The position numbers and the translations under genes were made by a program. A stretch of 64,000 nucleotides of DNA, from assembly GCF_004784475.1 (NCBI RefSeq), contig NZ_SRRT01000004.1, positions 620,001-684,000 on the forward strand, in the 5' to 3' direction. Positions 49,527 through 58,771 of the stretch are shown here, one piece after another; the stretch's first letter is position 1; each line of letters begins with the position of its first letter. This DNA is from Streptomyces bauhiniae. Lineage in GTDB: Bacteria > Actinomycetota > Actinomycetes > Streptomycetales > Streptomycetaceae. Below the pieces are notes generated by a model, which searched no databases, had not been told where the DNA came from, and was given only the letters and a program-made list of their open reading frames with translations.

Positions 49527-50269
49527 CGGTCCTCCTCCGGGGCGTCCGGCCGCCGCGCGGAGTTCAGTCCTTGGACGAACAGGGCGAGCGGCGCTGCCAG
49601 GGCCGCCACCAGCACGGGCGCCCCGGCGGGCAGGACGGGCAGCAGGCCGAGGCCCAGGACGACCGCGAGGGCGGCGACCGCGCGTTCGGTGAACGTGGTC
49701 AGCATGGGCGCGAGCAGCGCCAGGAAGACGGCGGGTCCGGCCGCGTCCAGCCCCCAGGCGTCGGTGTCGCCGAGGGCCTGCGCGCCGAGGGCGCCGAGCA
49801 GGGTGGTGAGGTTCCACAGCACGTAGAGGCTGAGCCCGGTGACGGTGAAGCCGAGCCGCGCGGAGCGGCGGTCGGGCTGGGCCACGGTGACGGCGGTGGT
49901 CTCGTCGATCACCCATTGGGCGGCGAACGGCCGCAACGCGCGCGGGAGGGCGAGCAACTGCGAGAGCCGCAGCCCGTAGAACGCGTTCCGCACGCCCAGG
50001 AAGAACGCGCCCGCCGCGGCCGTGAACGGGTTGCCGCCCGCCGCGAGCGCCCCTACGAGGGCGAACTGGGAGGCGCCGGTGAAGACCAGGAGGCTGAGTG
50101 TGCAGGTCTGCAGGAGTCCGAGTCCGCTGCCGGCCGAGGTGACGCCGAAGGCGAAGCCGGAGAGCCCTACGGCGACGCCGACCCCGAGGGCGTCCCGTAC
50201 GACGGCGCTGTCCGGCTTTCCCACGTCCTCGGCGGCTCTGTCCGCGAGTGCTGTCTGTCGCTGTGCCAC
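49523..50269 (-). CDS. azlC: AzlC-family branched-chain amino acid exporter subunit
   Basis: 248 residues from GTG 50269; GTG 50224 is an alternative. VRDALGVGVAVGLSGFAFGV, CTLSLLVFTGASQFALVGAL and FFLGVRNAFYGLRLSQLL are typical of the large subunit (BrnF/AzlC). It overlaps the 3' end of the upstream AraC gene by 103 bp if the first start is used, or by 58 bp with the second. Translationally coupled to azlD. Confidence 0.88.
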   Translation of the reverse strand: MAQRQTALADRAAEDVGKPDSAVVRDALGVGVAVGLSGFAFGVTSAGSGLGLLQTCTLSLLVFTGASQFALVGALAAGGNPFTAAAGAFFLGVRNAFYGLRLSQLLALPRALRPFAAQWVIDETTAVTVAQPDRRSARLGFTVTGLSLYVLWNLTTLLGALGAQALGDTDAWGLDAAGPAVFLALLAPMLTTFTERAVAALAVVLGLGLLPVLPAGAPVLVAALAAPLALFVQGLNSARRPDAPEEDR

Positions 50270-51159
50270 GCCCCGGACGCTACGGCCGCCCGCGCGGCGC
50301 CGTCTTGTACGTTGTTGCGCCCACCCGCGCTCTCGCGGTTCTCGCGTTCGCGCTGGTAGGCCCCCGGAGGCACGCCGACGATGCGGGCGAAGTGGCGGTT
50401 GAGGTGGGGCTGGTCGGTGAAGCCGACGAGCGCGGCGGCCTCGGCGGGTGAGGTGCCGGTGTCCAGCAGGAGCCGGGCGCGGCGCACGCGCGCGTCGGTG
50501 AGCCAGGTGTGCGGAGGCATGCCGTAGGCGTCCCGGAAGGCCCGCAGCAGGGCGAAGCGGCTGGTGCCGAGGTCGGTGGCGAGGCGCTCCAGGCCGGGCG
50601 GCTCCGCCATCCGCTCCTCCAGCACGGCACGCGCGCGTGCGGCGATTCCCGCCCCCGCCGAGCGGATGCGGCGCTCGGGCAGCGGGCCGCCGTTGAGCCG
50701 CAGCAGCCGGGTCACCGCGACGCTCAGCAGGGTGTCGGCGGCCAGCGCGTTGCCCTCCTCGGCGGCGCGCAGCACCTGGTGGACGAGGCGGACGGTGTAC
50801 GGGTCGTCCACCATCGGCGCGGCGAAGCCGGGCGTGCCCCGGATGGTGGTCGTCTCGGCGGCTATCCGGGCCACCACCTCGGGCGAGGGGTACACCGCCC
50901 CGTACCGCCAGCCCTCGGGGACGCCCGCGCGGCCGGTGTGCGGGGTGTCGGGGTTGACCAGGGCGAGGGCACCCGCGCCCACGGAGACGTCGGAGCCCCG
51001 GTGGTGGAAGACCTCGATGCCGTCCGTGATGGCCGCGATCACGAAGTTCTCGTGGGTGTGGCGGACGAAGGTCTTGCGGATGTAGCGGGCGCGGAGCAGG
51101 TCGACGCCGGGCAGTTCCGCGTACCGCCAGTGCCGTGCCCGCTCGTCCGATCCCGCCAT
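50167..51159 (-). CDS. AraC-family transcriptional regulator
   Basis: 330 residues from ATG 51159. N-terminal cupin-type AraC binding domain (RHTHENFVIAAITDGIEVF, about 30-150), then two helix-turn-helix motifs (LERLATDLGTSRFALLRAF, EAAALVGFTDQPHLNRHFAR, about 210-290). The last 40 residues (after GAYQRERENRESAGG) are a basic, unconserved tail running into azlC. GACAAT is 6 nt before the ATG, no ribosome-binding site. Likely regulator of azlCD, its downstream neighbours. Confidence 0.88.
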   Translation of the reverse strand: MAGSDERARHWRYAELPGVDLLRARYIRKTFVRHTHENFVIAAITDGIEVFHHRGSDVSVGAGALALVNPDTPHTGRAGVPEGWRYGAVYPSPEVVARIAAETTTIRGTPGFAAPMVDDPYTVRLVHQVLRAAEEGNALAADTLLSVAVTRLLRLNGGPLPERRIRSAGAGIAARARAVLEERMAEPPGLERLATDLGTSRFALLRAFRDAYGMPPHTWLTDARVRRARLLLDTGTSPAEAAALVGFTDQPHLNRHFARIVGVPPGAYQRERENRESAGGRNNVQDGAARAAVASGAWHSDRQHSRTEPPRTWESRTAPSYGTPSGSASP

Positions 51160-51165
51160 ACGCCC

Positions 51166-51171
51166 ATTGTC
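51166..51171 (-). promoter_or_regulatory. Predicted leaderless -10 of the AraC gene
   Basis: GACAAT on the minus strand, 6 nt before ATG 51159. Confidence 0.35.
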
Positions 51172-51247
51172 GGCCACGTCCGCCGGTCGCGGCACGCCCT
51201 GATCTGTCCTGTTTGCCCAGGTCAGGCCGATTGTCAGTGGGCGGGTG

Positions 51248-51253
51248 CAGGAT
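51248..51253 (+). promoter_or_regulatory. Predicted leaderless -10 of lhr
   Basis: CAGGAT, 6 nt before ATG 51260; the GGAGG at 51254-51258 is too close to the ATG to act as ribosome-binding site. Confidence 0.35.
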
Positions 51254-51259
51254 GGAGGC

Positions 51260-54200
51260 ATGGTCAGTTCCGCCCACCCGGCCCTCGAAGGCTTCTCCCC
51301 CGCGACCCGCGAATGGTTCACGGGGGCGTTCCACGCGCCCACCGAGGCCCAGGCGGGCGCCTGGAAGGCCATCAACGAGGGGTCGGACGCCCTGGTGGTG
51401 GCGCCGACCGGCTCCGGCAAGACGCTGGCCGCCTTCCTCGCCGCGCTGGACCAGCTCGCCTCCACCCCGCCCCCGGCCGACCCGAAGAAGCGCTGCCGGG
51501 TGCTGTACGTGTCCCCGCTGAAGGCGCTCGCGGTGGACGTGGAGCGCAATCTGCGCAGCCCGCTGACCGGCATCCGCCAGGAGTCCGTGCGCCTGGGCCT
51601 GCCCGAGCCCGAGGTCAAGGTGGGCATCCGCTCCGGCGACACCCCGCCCGCCGAGCGGCGCGCCCTGGTCACGCGCCCGCCGGACATCCTGATCACCACG
51701 CCCGAATCGCTGTTCCTGATGCTGACCTCGTCCGCGCGGGACGCGCTCACCGGCATCGAGACCGTGATCCTGGACGAGGTGCACGCGGTCGCGGGCACCA
51801 AGCGCGGCGCGCACCTGGCGCTGACCCTGGAGCGGCTGGACGAGCTGCTGCCCAAGCCCGCGCGCCGGATCGGCCTGTCGGCGACCGTGCGGCCGGTGGA
51901 CGAGGTGGCCCGCTATCTCTCGCCCCGGCGCAAGGTGGAGATCGTCCAGCCCGAGTCGGGCAAGGAGTTCGACCTCTCGGTGGTCGTGCCCGTCGAGGAC
52001 ATGGGCGAGCTGGGCGGCTCCCCCGCCGCCGACGGCGACGACAAGGCGGAGAAGCCGTCGATCTGGCCGCACGTCGAGGAGAAGATCGCCGACCTGGTCC
52101 AGTCGCACCGCTCGACCATCGTCTTCGCCAACTCCCGCCGCCTGGCGGAGCGGCTGTGCAACCGGCTCAACGAGATCGCCTACGAGCGCGCCACCGGCGA
52201 GAAGCTGGACGAGCACCACTCCCCCGCAGAGCTGATGGGCGGCTCGGGCGCGGCCCAGGGCGCCCCGCAGGTGATCGCCCGCGCGCACCACGGCTCGGTC
52301 TCCAAGGAGCAGCGCGCGCTCGTCGAGGAGGACCTGAAGGCCGGGCGGCTGCCCGCCGTGGTGGCCACCTCCAGCCTGGAGCTGGGCATCGACATGGGCG
52401 CCGTCGACCTGGTCGTCCAGGTCGAGTCCCCACCCTCGGTCGCCTCCGGCCTCCAGCGCGTGGGCCGCGCCGGGCACCAGGTGGGCGCCGTCTCCACCGG
52501 CGTGGTCTTCCCCAAGTACCGGGGCGACCTGGTGCAGGCGGCCGTGGTCACCGAGCGGATGCGCTCCGGCGGGATCGAGTCGCTGCGGGTGCCGTCCAAC
52601 CCGCTGGACGTCCTGGCCCAGCAGATCGTCGCCATGACGGCGCTGGACACCTGGCAGTTCGACGACCTGCTGGCCACCGTGCGGCGCGCGGCCCCCTTCG
52701 CCTCGCTCCCCGAGTCCGCGTTCACCGCCACCCTGGACATGCTCGCGGGCCGCTACCCGTCGGACGCGTTCGCGGAACTGCGCCCCCGCGTGGTGTGGGA
52801 CCGCGTGGCCGGCACCATCAGCGGCCGCCCCGGCGCCCAGCGGCTCGCCGTCACCTCCGGCGGCACCATCCCCGACCGGGGTCTGTTCGGCGTGTTCCTC
52901 GCCGGGTCCGACCCCAAGAAGGGCGGCGGCCGGGTCGGCGAGCTGGACGAGGAGATGGTGTACGAGTCCCGCGTGGGCGACGTCTTCACGCTGGGCACGA
53001 GTTCCTGGCGCATCGAGGACATCACCCGCGACCGGGTCCTGGTCTCCCCCGCGCCCGGTGTGCCGGGCCGGCTGCCGTTCTGGAAGGGCGACCAGCTCGG
53101 CCGCCCGCTCGAACTGGGCCGCGCGCTCGGCGCGTTCCTGCGCGAGGTCGGCGCGCTGTCCGAGGAGGACGCCCGGCTGCGCCTGCTCACCGCCGGCCTG
53201 GACGCGTGGGCGGCGGACAACGTCCTGTCCTACCTGGCCGAGCAGCGCGAGGCATGCGGGCACATCCCGGACGACCGGACCATCGTCGTGGAGCGCTTCC
53301 GGGACGAGCTGGGCGACTGGCGGGTCGTGATCCACTCCCCCTTCGGCGCCCAGGTGCACGCCCCCTGGGCCCTCGCGCTCGGCGCCCGCCTCTCCGAGCG
53401 GTACGGCATGGACGCGCAGGTCATGCACGCCGACGACGGCATCGTGCTGCGCCTGCCCGACGCCGACCTGATGGGCCTGGACCTCATGGACCAGAGCCCC
53501 GGCAAGGGCGGCACGGAGTACGACGGCGAACAGGCCCCGGTCGGCGCGGCGGACGTCGCCTTCGACAAGGGCGAGGTCGACCAGGTCGTCACCGACCAGG
53601 TCGGCGGCTCGGCCCTGTTCGCCTCCCGCTTCCGGGAGTGCGCCGCCCGCGCGCTGCTGCTGCCGCGCCGCAACCCCGGCAAGCGCACCCCGCTGTGGCA
53701 GCAGCGCCAGCGGGCGGCGCAACTGCTGGAGGTGGCCAGCGAGTTCGGGTCCTTCCCGATCGTCCTGGAGGCGATCCGCGAGTGCCTCCAGGACGTGTTC
53801 GACGTGCCCGGCCTGGTCGAGCTGATGGGCGACATCGAGTCCCGCAAGGTCAGCCTGGTCGAGGTCACCACCCCCGAACCCTCCCCGTTCGCCCGCTCCC
53901 TGCTGTTCGGTTATGTCGCCCAGTTCCTCTACGAGGGCGACTCCCCGCTCGCCGAGCGCCGGGCCGCCGCGCTCTCCCTGGACTCCCGGCTGCTCGCCGA
54001 GCTGCTGGGCCAGGCGGAGCTGCGGGAGCTGCTCGACGCCGAGGTGCTGACCGAGCTGGAGCGCGAACTCCAGTGGCTCACCGAGGACCGGCGCGCCAAG
54101 GACCCGGAGAGCGTCGCGGACCTGCTCCGGCTGCTCGGTCCGCTGACCGACGCCGAGCTGGCCGAGCGGGGCGCCGAGCCGGAGTGGGCGCGTGAACTGG

Positions 54201-56200
54201 CCGCCGCCCGGCGGGTCATCAAGGTGCGCGTCGCGGGCGAGGACCACTGGGCGGCCGTCGAGGACGCGGGACGCCTGCGCGACGCGCTGGGCACCGCCCT
54301 GCCGGTCGGCGTCCCGGAGGCGTTCACCGAGCCGGTGAAGGACCCGCTCGGCGACCTCCTCGCGCGCTACGCCCGTACCCACGGGCCCTTCACCTCGGCC
54401 TCCGCCGCCGCGCGCTTCGGTCTGGGCGTCGCGGTGACCGAGGGCGCCCTGCAGCGGCTGGCCGGCAGCGGCCGGGTCGTACAGGGCGAGTTCCATCCGG
54501 CGGGCATCGGCCAGGAGTGGTGCGACGCCACGGTGCTGCGCCGGCTGCGCCGCCGTTCGCTGGCCGCGCTGCGGCACGAGCTGGAACCGGTACCGCCCGC
54601 CGCGCTCGCCCAGTTCCTCCCCCAGTGGCAGCACATCGGCAAGGGCCACACGCTGCGCGGCACCGACGGACTGGTGCGCGCCATCGAGCAGTTGCAGGGC
54701 GCCTCGGTGCCCGCCTCCGCGCTGGAGAAGCTGGTCCTGCCGTCCCGCGTGGCGGACTACAAGCCGTCGATGCTGGACGAACTCACCGCCGCGGGCGAGG
54801 TCGTCTGGGCCGGGGCGGGCTCCCTGCCGGGCAAGGACGGCTGGGTCTCGCTCTACCTCGCGGACACCGCCCCCCTGTTGCTGCCGCCCCCGCACCCCCT
54901 GGAGCTGAGCCCGCTCCACCAGTCGATCCTGGACACGCTCTCCGGCGGGTACGGCCTGTTCTTCCGTCAGATCGCCGACCAGGTCCGCGCCACCACGCAC
55001 CCCGAGGCGAGCGACGCCCACCTGGCCGACGCACTGTGGGACCTGGCCTGGTCGGGCCGGCTCACCAACGACACCCTGGCCCCGATGCGCGCCCTGCTGG
55101 GCTCGGGCCGTACGGCCGGGGCGACGGCCCACCGCGCCAAACGCAATGTCCCGCGCGGGCGTTACGGCTCCCTGACCGCCGCCGCCCGCGCCACCTCCCG
55201 CTCCGGCCCGCCGACCGTGGGCGGCCGCTGGTCGCTGCTGCCCGTGCCCGAGCCGGACGCCACCGTGCGCGCCCACGCGCGTGCCCGCGCCCTGCTGGAC
55301 CGGCACGGCGTGGTGACGCGCGGAGCCGTGGGCGCGGAGGGCGTCGAGGGCGGCTTCTCGGCCGTGTACCGGGTGCTGTCCGTGTTCGAGGAGAGCGGCC
55401 AGGCCCGGCGCGGCTATGTGGTCGAGGGCCTCGGCGCCGCCCAGTTCGCCATGGACGGCGCCGTGGACCGCCTCCGCGCGGTGTCGAACGCGCGCGACCG
55501 AGGGGAGCGCATCGTGCCCGCCCCCACGCCTGCGGGCAACGGCGCTCTCCCGCCCTTCCCGGGCGACGGCCACGCCGCGTCCGACCCCTTCGACCCGCCC
55601 TCCGGCGGCTTCGGCCACCCGAGCCTCGACGGCGACTTCGCGTGGCCGCCCCAGGGCGGGGACGACGGCGGTCTCCCGCGCCCCTTCGGCCCGGCGGCCA
55701 TCCCCGACCCGTACAACTCCCCCGGCCAGGGCGGCCCGCGCGGCGGCTCGGGCTACGGCTCCCCCGCGAACCGGAGCTACGGCCCGCGCGCGCGGGACAC
55801 CGCCCCCGACTCCAAGGCGGTGGTCCTCGCCGCCGCCGACCCCGCCAACGCGTACGGCGCCGCCCTGCCCTGGCCGGAGCCCCCCACCGGCGCTGGGCAC
55901 AAGCCCGGCCGCAAGGCGGGCTCGCTGGTCGTCCTGGTGGAGGGCGAGCTGACCCTCTACATGGAGCGCGGCGGCAAGACCCTGCTGGCCTGGCCCACCG
56001 ACCCGGACTCCGCGGCGACCGACGATCCCCGCCTGCGCGCGGCGGCGGAGGCCCTGGCGGCGGCCGCCCGCGCGGGCTCCCTGGGCACGGTCACCGTGGA
56101 GCGGATCAACGGCACCGCGGCCCTGACCTCGCCCCTGGGCCCCCTGCTGGAAGGCGCCGGCTTCATAGCGACCCCGCGCGGCCTGCGCCTGCGCGCGTGA
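51260..56200 (+). CDS. lhr: Lhr-type large ATP-dependent helicase
   Basis: 1646 residues from ATG 51260. Superfamily 2 motor: Walker A PTGSGKT (49-55), LDEVHAVAGTKRG (DEVH box, about 172), SATVRP, TSSLELGIDMG and QRVGRAGHQVG (motifs V, VI). Then the winged-helix, Lhr-specific beta-barrel and a long C-terminal domain. Mycobacterial Lhr is a 3'-to-5' translocase that unwinds RNA:DNA hybrids and is about 1500 residues long. Here a roughly 105-residue Pro/Gly-rich insert (about 1414-1518, positions 55500-55810) interrupts the C-terminal domain just before its last conserved part. Followed by nei2 45 bp downstream, the same pair as in mycobacteria. Confidence 0.94.
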   Translation: MVSSAHPALEGFSPATREWFTGAFHAPTEAQAGAWKAINEGSDALVVAPTGSGKTLAAFLAALDQLASTPPPADPKKRCRVLYVSPLKALAVDVERNLRSPLTGIRQESVRLGLPEPEVKVGIRSGDTPPAERRALVTRPPDILITTPESLFLMLTSSARDALTGIETVILDEVHAVAGTKRGAHLALTLERLDELLPKPARRIGLSATVRPVDEVARYLSPRRKVEIVQPESGKEFDLSVVVPVEDMGELGGSPAADGDDKAEKPSIWPHVEEKIADLVQSHRSTIVFANSRRLAERLCNRLNEIAYERATGEKLDEHHSPAELMGGSGAAQGAPQVIARAHHGSVSKEQRALVEEDLKAGRLPAVVATSSLELGIDMGAVDLVVQVESPPSVASGLQRVGRAGHQVGAVSTGVVFPKYRGDLVQAAVVTERMRSGGIESLRVPSNPLDVLAQQIVAMTALDTWQFDDLLATVRRAAPFASLPESAFTATLDMLAGRYPSDAFAELRPRVVWDRVAGTISGRPGAQRLAVTSGGTIPDRGLFGVFLAGSDPKKGGGRVGELDEEMVYESRVGDVFTLGTSSWRIEDITRDRVLVSPAPGVPGRLPFWKGDQLGRPLELGRALGAFLREVGALSEEDARLRLLTAGLDAWAADNVLSYLAEQREACGHIPDDRTIVVERFRDELGDWRVVIHSPFGAQVHAPWALALGARLSERYGMDAQVMHADDGIVLRLPDADLMGLDLMDQSPGKGGTEYDGEQAPVGAADVAFDKGEVDQVVTDQVGGSALFASRFRECAARALLLPRRNPGKRTPLWQQRQRAAQLLEVASEFGSFPIVLEAIRECLQDVFDVPGLVELMGDIESRKVSLVEVTTPEPSPFARSLLFGYVAQFLYEGDSPLAERRAAALSLDSRLLAELLGQAELRELLDAEVLTELERELQWLTEDRRAKDPESVADLLRLLGPLTDAELAERGAEPEWARELAAARRVIKVRVAGEDHWAAVEDAGRLRDALGTALPVGVPEAFTEPVKDPLGDLLARYARTHGPFTSASAAARFGLGVAVTEGALQRLAGSGRVVQGEFHPAGIGQEWCDATVLRRLRRRSLAALRHELEPVPPAALAQFLPQWQHIGKGHTLRGTDGLVRAIEQLQGASVPASALEKLVLPSRVADYKPSMLDELTAAGEVVWAGAGSLPGKDGWVSLYLADTAPLLLPPPHPLELSPLHQSILDTLSGGYGLFFRQIADQVRATTHPEASDAHLADALWDLAWSGRLTNDTLAPMRALLGSGRTAGATAHRAKRNVPRGRYGSLTAAARATSRSGPPTVGGRWSLLPVPEPDATVRAHARARALLDRHGVVTRGAVGAEGVEGGFSAVYRVLSVFEESGQARRGYVVEGLGAAQFAMDGAVDRLRAVSNARDRGERIVPAPTPAGNGALPPFPGDGHAASDPFDPPSGGFGHPSLDGDFAWPPQGGDDGGLPRPFGPAAIPDPYNSPGQGGPRGGSGYGSPANRSYGPRARDTAPDSKAVVLAAADPANAYGAALPWPEPPTGAGHKPGRKAGSLVVLVEGELTLYMERGGKTLLAWPTDPDSAATDDPRLRAAAEALAAAARAGSLGTVTVERINGTAALTSPLGPLLEGAGFIATPRGLRLRA

Positions 56201-56245
56201 GCCCGGCGGCCGGAGAAGGACCGCGCGCCGTGGCACCCTGGACGC

Positions 56246-57091
56246 ATGCCCGAAGGTGACACGGTGTGGCAGACCGCGAAGCGGCTGCACGACGCGCTCG
56301 CGGGGAGGGTGCTGACCCACAGCGACTTCCGGGTGCCGCAGTACGCGACCGTCGACCTCACCGGCCGCACCGTGCTGAACACCGCCCCGCGCGGCAAGCA
56401 CCTGCTCACCCGCATCGAGGGCGGCCTCACCCTGCACACGCACCTGCGGATGGAGGGCGCCTGGAAGGTGTACGGCACCGGCCAACCGTGGCGGGGCGGC
56501 GCCGGACACCAGATCCGCATCGTCCTGGGCGCCGACGACCGCATGGCCGTGGGCTACCGCCTCTCGGTGCTGGAGCTGCTGCGCACCGAGGACGAGGAGA
56601 GCGTCGTGGGCCACCTGGGCCCCGACCTCCTCGGCCCCGACTGGGACCCGAAGCGCGCCCTCGCCAACCTGTACGCCGACCCCGAGCGCCCCCTCGGCGA
56701 GGCTCTGCTGGACCAGCGCAATCTCGCCGGGATCGGCAACGTCTACAAGAGCGAGCTGTGCTTCCTGCTCGGCGTCACCCCCTGGCTCCCCGTCGGCTCA
56801 CTCCCCGAGGACCGCGCCGCCCAGCTTCCCGGCATGGCCCAGCGCCTGCTGGAGGTCAACCGGGCCCGCCCGGTCCGCCAGACCACCGGCCTGTCCCGGA
56901 ACGACCTCTACGTCTACGGCCGCGCCTCCCGCCCCTGCCTGCGCTGCCGCACCCGGGTCCGCGTGGCCGATCAGGGCGACGGCACCCAGGAGCGCCCCAC
57001 CTACTGGTGCCCCACCTGCCAGAGCGGTCCCACCCCCGCGCCCGGCACCGCCCAGCGCTGGCGTGAGCGCTACCCCCGCCCCGCGCGCTGA
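56246..57091 (+). CDS. nei: Fpg/Nei-family DNA glycosylase (Nei2-like)
   Basis: 281 residues from ATG 56246. Catalytic Pro2-Glu3 (MPEGDTVWQTAKRL), Lys51 (RGKHLL), helix-two-turn-helix near GIGNVYKSELCF, and the zinc finger CLRCRTRV...YWCPTCQSG. It cuts out oxidised bases and nicks the abasic site. Tandem with lhr; the two work together in mutagen tolerance in mycobacteria. CACCCT lies 6 nt before the ATG and no ribosome-binding site is seen. Confidence 0.94.
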   Translation: MPEGDTVWQTAKRLHDALAGRVLTHSDFRVPQYATVDLTGRTVLNTAPRGKHLLTRIEGGLTLHTHLRMEGAWKVYGTGQPWRGGAGHQIRIVLGADDRMAVGYRLSVLELLRTEDEESVVGHLGPDLLGPDWDPKRALANLYADPERPLGEALLDQRNLAGIGNVYKSELCFLLGVTPWLPVGSLPEDRAAQLPGMAQRLLEVNRARPVRQTTGLSRNDLYVYGRASRPCLRCRTRVRVADQGDGTQERPTYWCPTCQSGPTPAPGTAQRWRERYPRPAR

Positions 57092-57170
57092 CTCCCCGCC
57101 GACCGCACGCGAAGCAGACGCGCGCCCCCGCCTAAACCCAAGCCCCCACCCCACCCGAAGCACCCCCCGC

Positions 57171-57494
57171 TCACCCCGCCCCCGATTCACCCGAACGAGT
57201 TACCCCAGCACCCGCTTCCGCGTCCCCACCCTCGCCGGAAAACTCGCCGGAAAACTCGCCGGAAAACTCCCCCGTGCCCCGCCAAGCCTCCCGCCACCGC
57301 CCCGTCCGCACCGCCCCCTCGGCCCGGTCCTTGGCGACACAGTGCACCGGCAGTACCCCCAGCCCCCATCCCCCGAGCACCACGGACCCCTCCAGCACTC
57401 CCGCCCCGTCCCCCAGGGTCAGCCGCAGCACCGCCCACCACCACACCGCGCCGAACCCCAGTCCTGCCCCCCAGCGCACTATTCGCCCGTCCAT
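57171..57494 (-). CDS. Small membrane protein, unknown
   Basis: 107 residues from ATG 57494 (GGAGG 13 nt ahead). Starts MDGRIVRWGAGLGFGAVWWW with one or two membrane segments, then a hydrophilic tail containing three GEFS repeats from a 12-bp tandem repeat. No family recognised. Support is moderate: good codon pattern and start, but little conservation that I can recall. Confidence 0.5.
   Translation of the reverse strand: MDGRIVRWGAGLGFGAVWWWAVLRLTLGDGAGVLEGSVVLGGWGLGVLPVHCVAKDRAEGAVRTGRWREAWRGTGEFSGEFSGEFSGEGGDAEAGAGVTRSGESGAG
57232..57267. repeat. Three exact 12-bp tandem repeats
   Basis: TCGCCGGAAAAC at 57232, 57244 and 57256, inside the small membrane protein gene (Gly-Glu-Phe-Ser units). 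Copy number could vary between strains by slippage. Confidence 0.9.
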
Positions 57495-57619
57495 GGACCC
57501 GCCACCTCCAGCCGGAGAAGCTAGAACACCGCCTGCCACCTGCGGAAGGCGCACCGAAGGGCTCACCGGAGCAGCGCCGGGCAGACGCCCGGAACGACCG
57601 GCGCGAAAACCCGCTTCTT

Positions 57620-58090
57620 CTAAGCGCTCTCGGCCTGAAACATCCAATGGTGTTTCTCGAGGTCGCCCGTGATCTGGATGAACATGTCCTGGGTCACCGG
57701 GTCGGCGTCGCCGGTGGCATTCACCCGCTCCCGCATCCGGCCGATGACCGCGCCGAGGGCGGCGACCATGCCGGCGACCGCGTCCGTGTCCTTGATCCAG
57801 CCGGCCGGCGGGACCTTGATGCCGGTGCCGGAGGCGACCGTGGCCGCGCGTCCGTCCGGCGGGACGCCCAGCGCGGAGGAGCGTTCGGCCACCAGGTCGG
57901 AGCCGGTGCGCGCGGAGAGGACCACCTCGTCGAGCTGGAGGTGGATGGACCGGAAGCGTGGCCCGACCACGTTCCAGTGGATCTGCTTGGCGACCAGCGA
58001 GAGGTCGGCCAGGTCCACGAGCGCCCCCTGCAGGGCCTGGGAGACGGTCTTCAGCTCGGCCTCGGGAAGGGAACTCTTCACCACGTGCAT
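57620..58090 (-). CDS. dps: Dps-family ferritin-like protein
   Basis: 156 residues from ATG 58090 (GAGGA 7 nt ahead). Four-helix bundle with intersubunit ferroxidase residues in LVAKQIHWNVVGPRFRSIHL and QLDEVVLSARTGSDLVAER. Forms a 12-subunit shell that stores iron and protects DNA from peroxide. The C-terminus (GDLEKHHWMFQAESA) is a typical short form without a lysine tail. Streptomyces has several Dps paralogues; which one this is cannot be said. Confidence 0.9.
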   Translation of the reverse strand: MHVVKSSLPEAELKTVSQALQGALVDLADLSLVAKQIHWNVVGPRFRSIHLQLDEVVLSARTGSDLVAERSSALGVPPDGRAATVASGTGIKVPPAGWIKDTDAVAGMVAALGAVIGRMRERVNATGDADPVTQDMFIQITGDLEKHHWMFQAESA

Positions 58091-58202
58091 GCGCTGTCCT
58101 CGGGTCCTCGGCGGGCTTGGGGTCCCTCCCACCATGACCGGGCCGCCCGGACCGGGCAAACGGAGCAAACACCCGCAAAGCACCTGGACAGGCACATGAG
58201 AA

Positions 58203-58252
58203 AGCCCCGGCCGCGCCTCACCTGAAAGATCCAGGGAGGCCCGGCCGGGGCT
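58203..58252 (-). terminator. Terminator of clgR
   Basis: AGCCCCGGCCG-C-GCCTC pairs with GAGGC-C-CGGCCGGGGCT across a 14-nt loop, 36 bp past the clgR stop and upstream of dps. Confidence 0.8.
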
Positions 58253-58287
58253 CACACGTATCGGGCGCTAGGCCGCGTGCGCGCAGG

Positions 58288-58662
58288 TCACGCGGCGACC
58301 ACGTCCACCGCTTCGGCGGGTGCCTTGATGGTCACCCGTTCCGGTGGCACACCGGTCACCGACACGGAACCCAGCATCGGCCGGACCGGTGCCGGTACGC
58401 CGTCGTTGGCGGCGGCGGACTGGGCCAGCTCGGCGAGTGCGAGTTCGTCACTCACCTCACGCATGAGTTCCGACATCCGTACGTCCAGCGCGTCGCAGAT
58501 GGCGGAGAGCAGCTCGGAGGAAGCCTCCTTCTGCCCCCGCTCCACCTCGGAGAGATAGCCGAGTGAGACCCGGGCAGACGAGGAGACTTCGCGCAGAGTA
58601 CGGCCCTGGCGCTGGCGCTGCCGACGCAGCACGTCACCCAGCAGGCGACGGAGCAGAATCAT
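58288..58662 (-). CDS. clgR: ClgR, clp gene regulator
   Basis: 124 residues from ATG 58662 (GGGAG ahead). XRE-type helix-turn-helix (TLREVSSSARVSLGYLSEVE, about 21-70), almost identical in style to ClgR of actinobacteria, with GQKEASSELLSAICDALDV. The protein ends VDVVAA; a C-terminal Ala-Ala is the signal by which ClpP degrades ClgR, so it activates clpP genes and is removed by their product. Position beside pgsA and ftsK matches mycobacteria. Confidence 0.9.
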   Translation of the reverse strand: MILLRRLLGDVLRRQRQRQGRTLREVSSSARVSLGYLSEVERGQKEASSELLSAICDALDVRMSELMREVSDELALAELAQSAAANDGVPAPVRPMLGSVSVTGVPPERVTIKAPAEAVDVVAA

Positions 58663-58771
58663 CGGTGGCTCCCTCCTCGGACCGCGTAGCCGCATCCTTC
58701 TCGCCCCACCGTACCGCCTTGCGCCGCGGCCGTGCGGGGAGCGATGTCGTGTTCACTCAGGGCTGCAAACA

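Noticed and set aside
49523..56614. Single 2363-codon minus-strand frame joining azlC with the antisense of lhr
   Set aside because: Only its azlC end is real; the rest is opposite lhr and the AraC gene.
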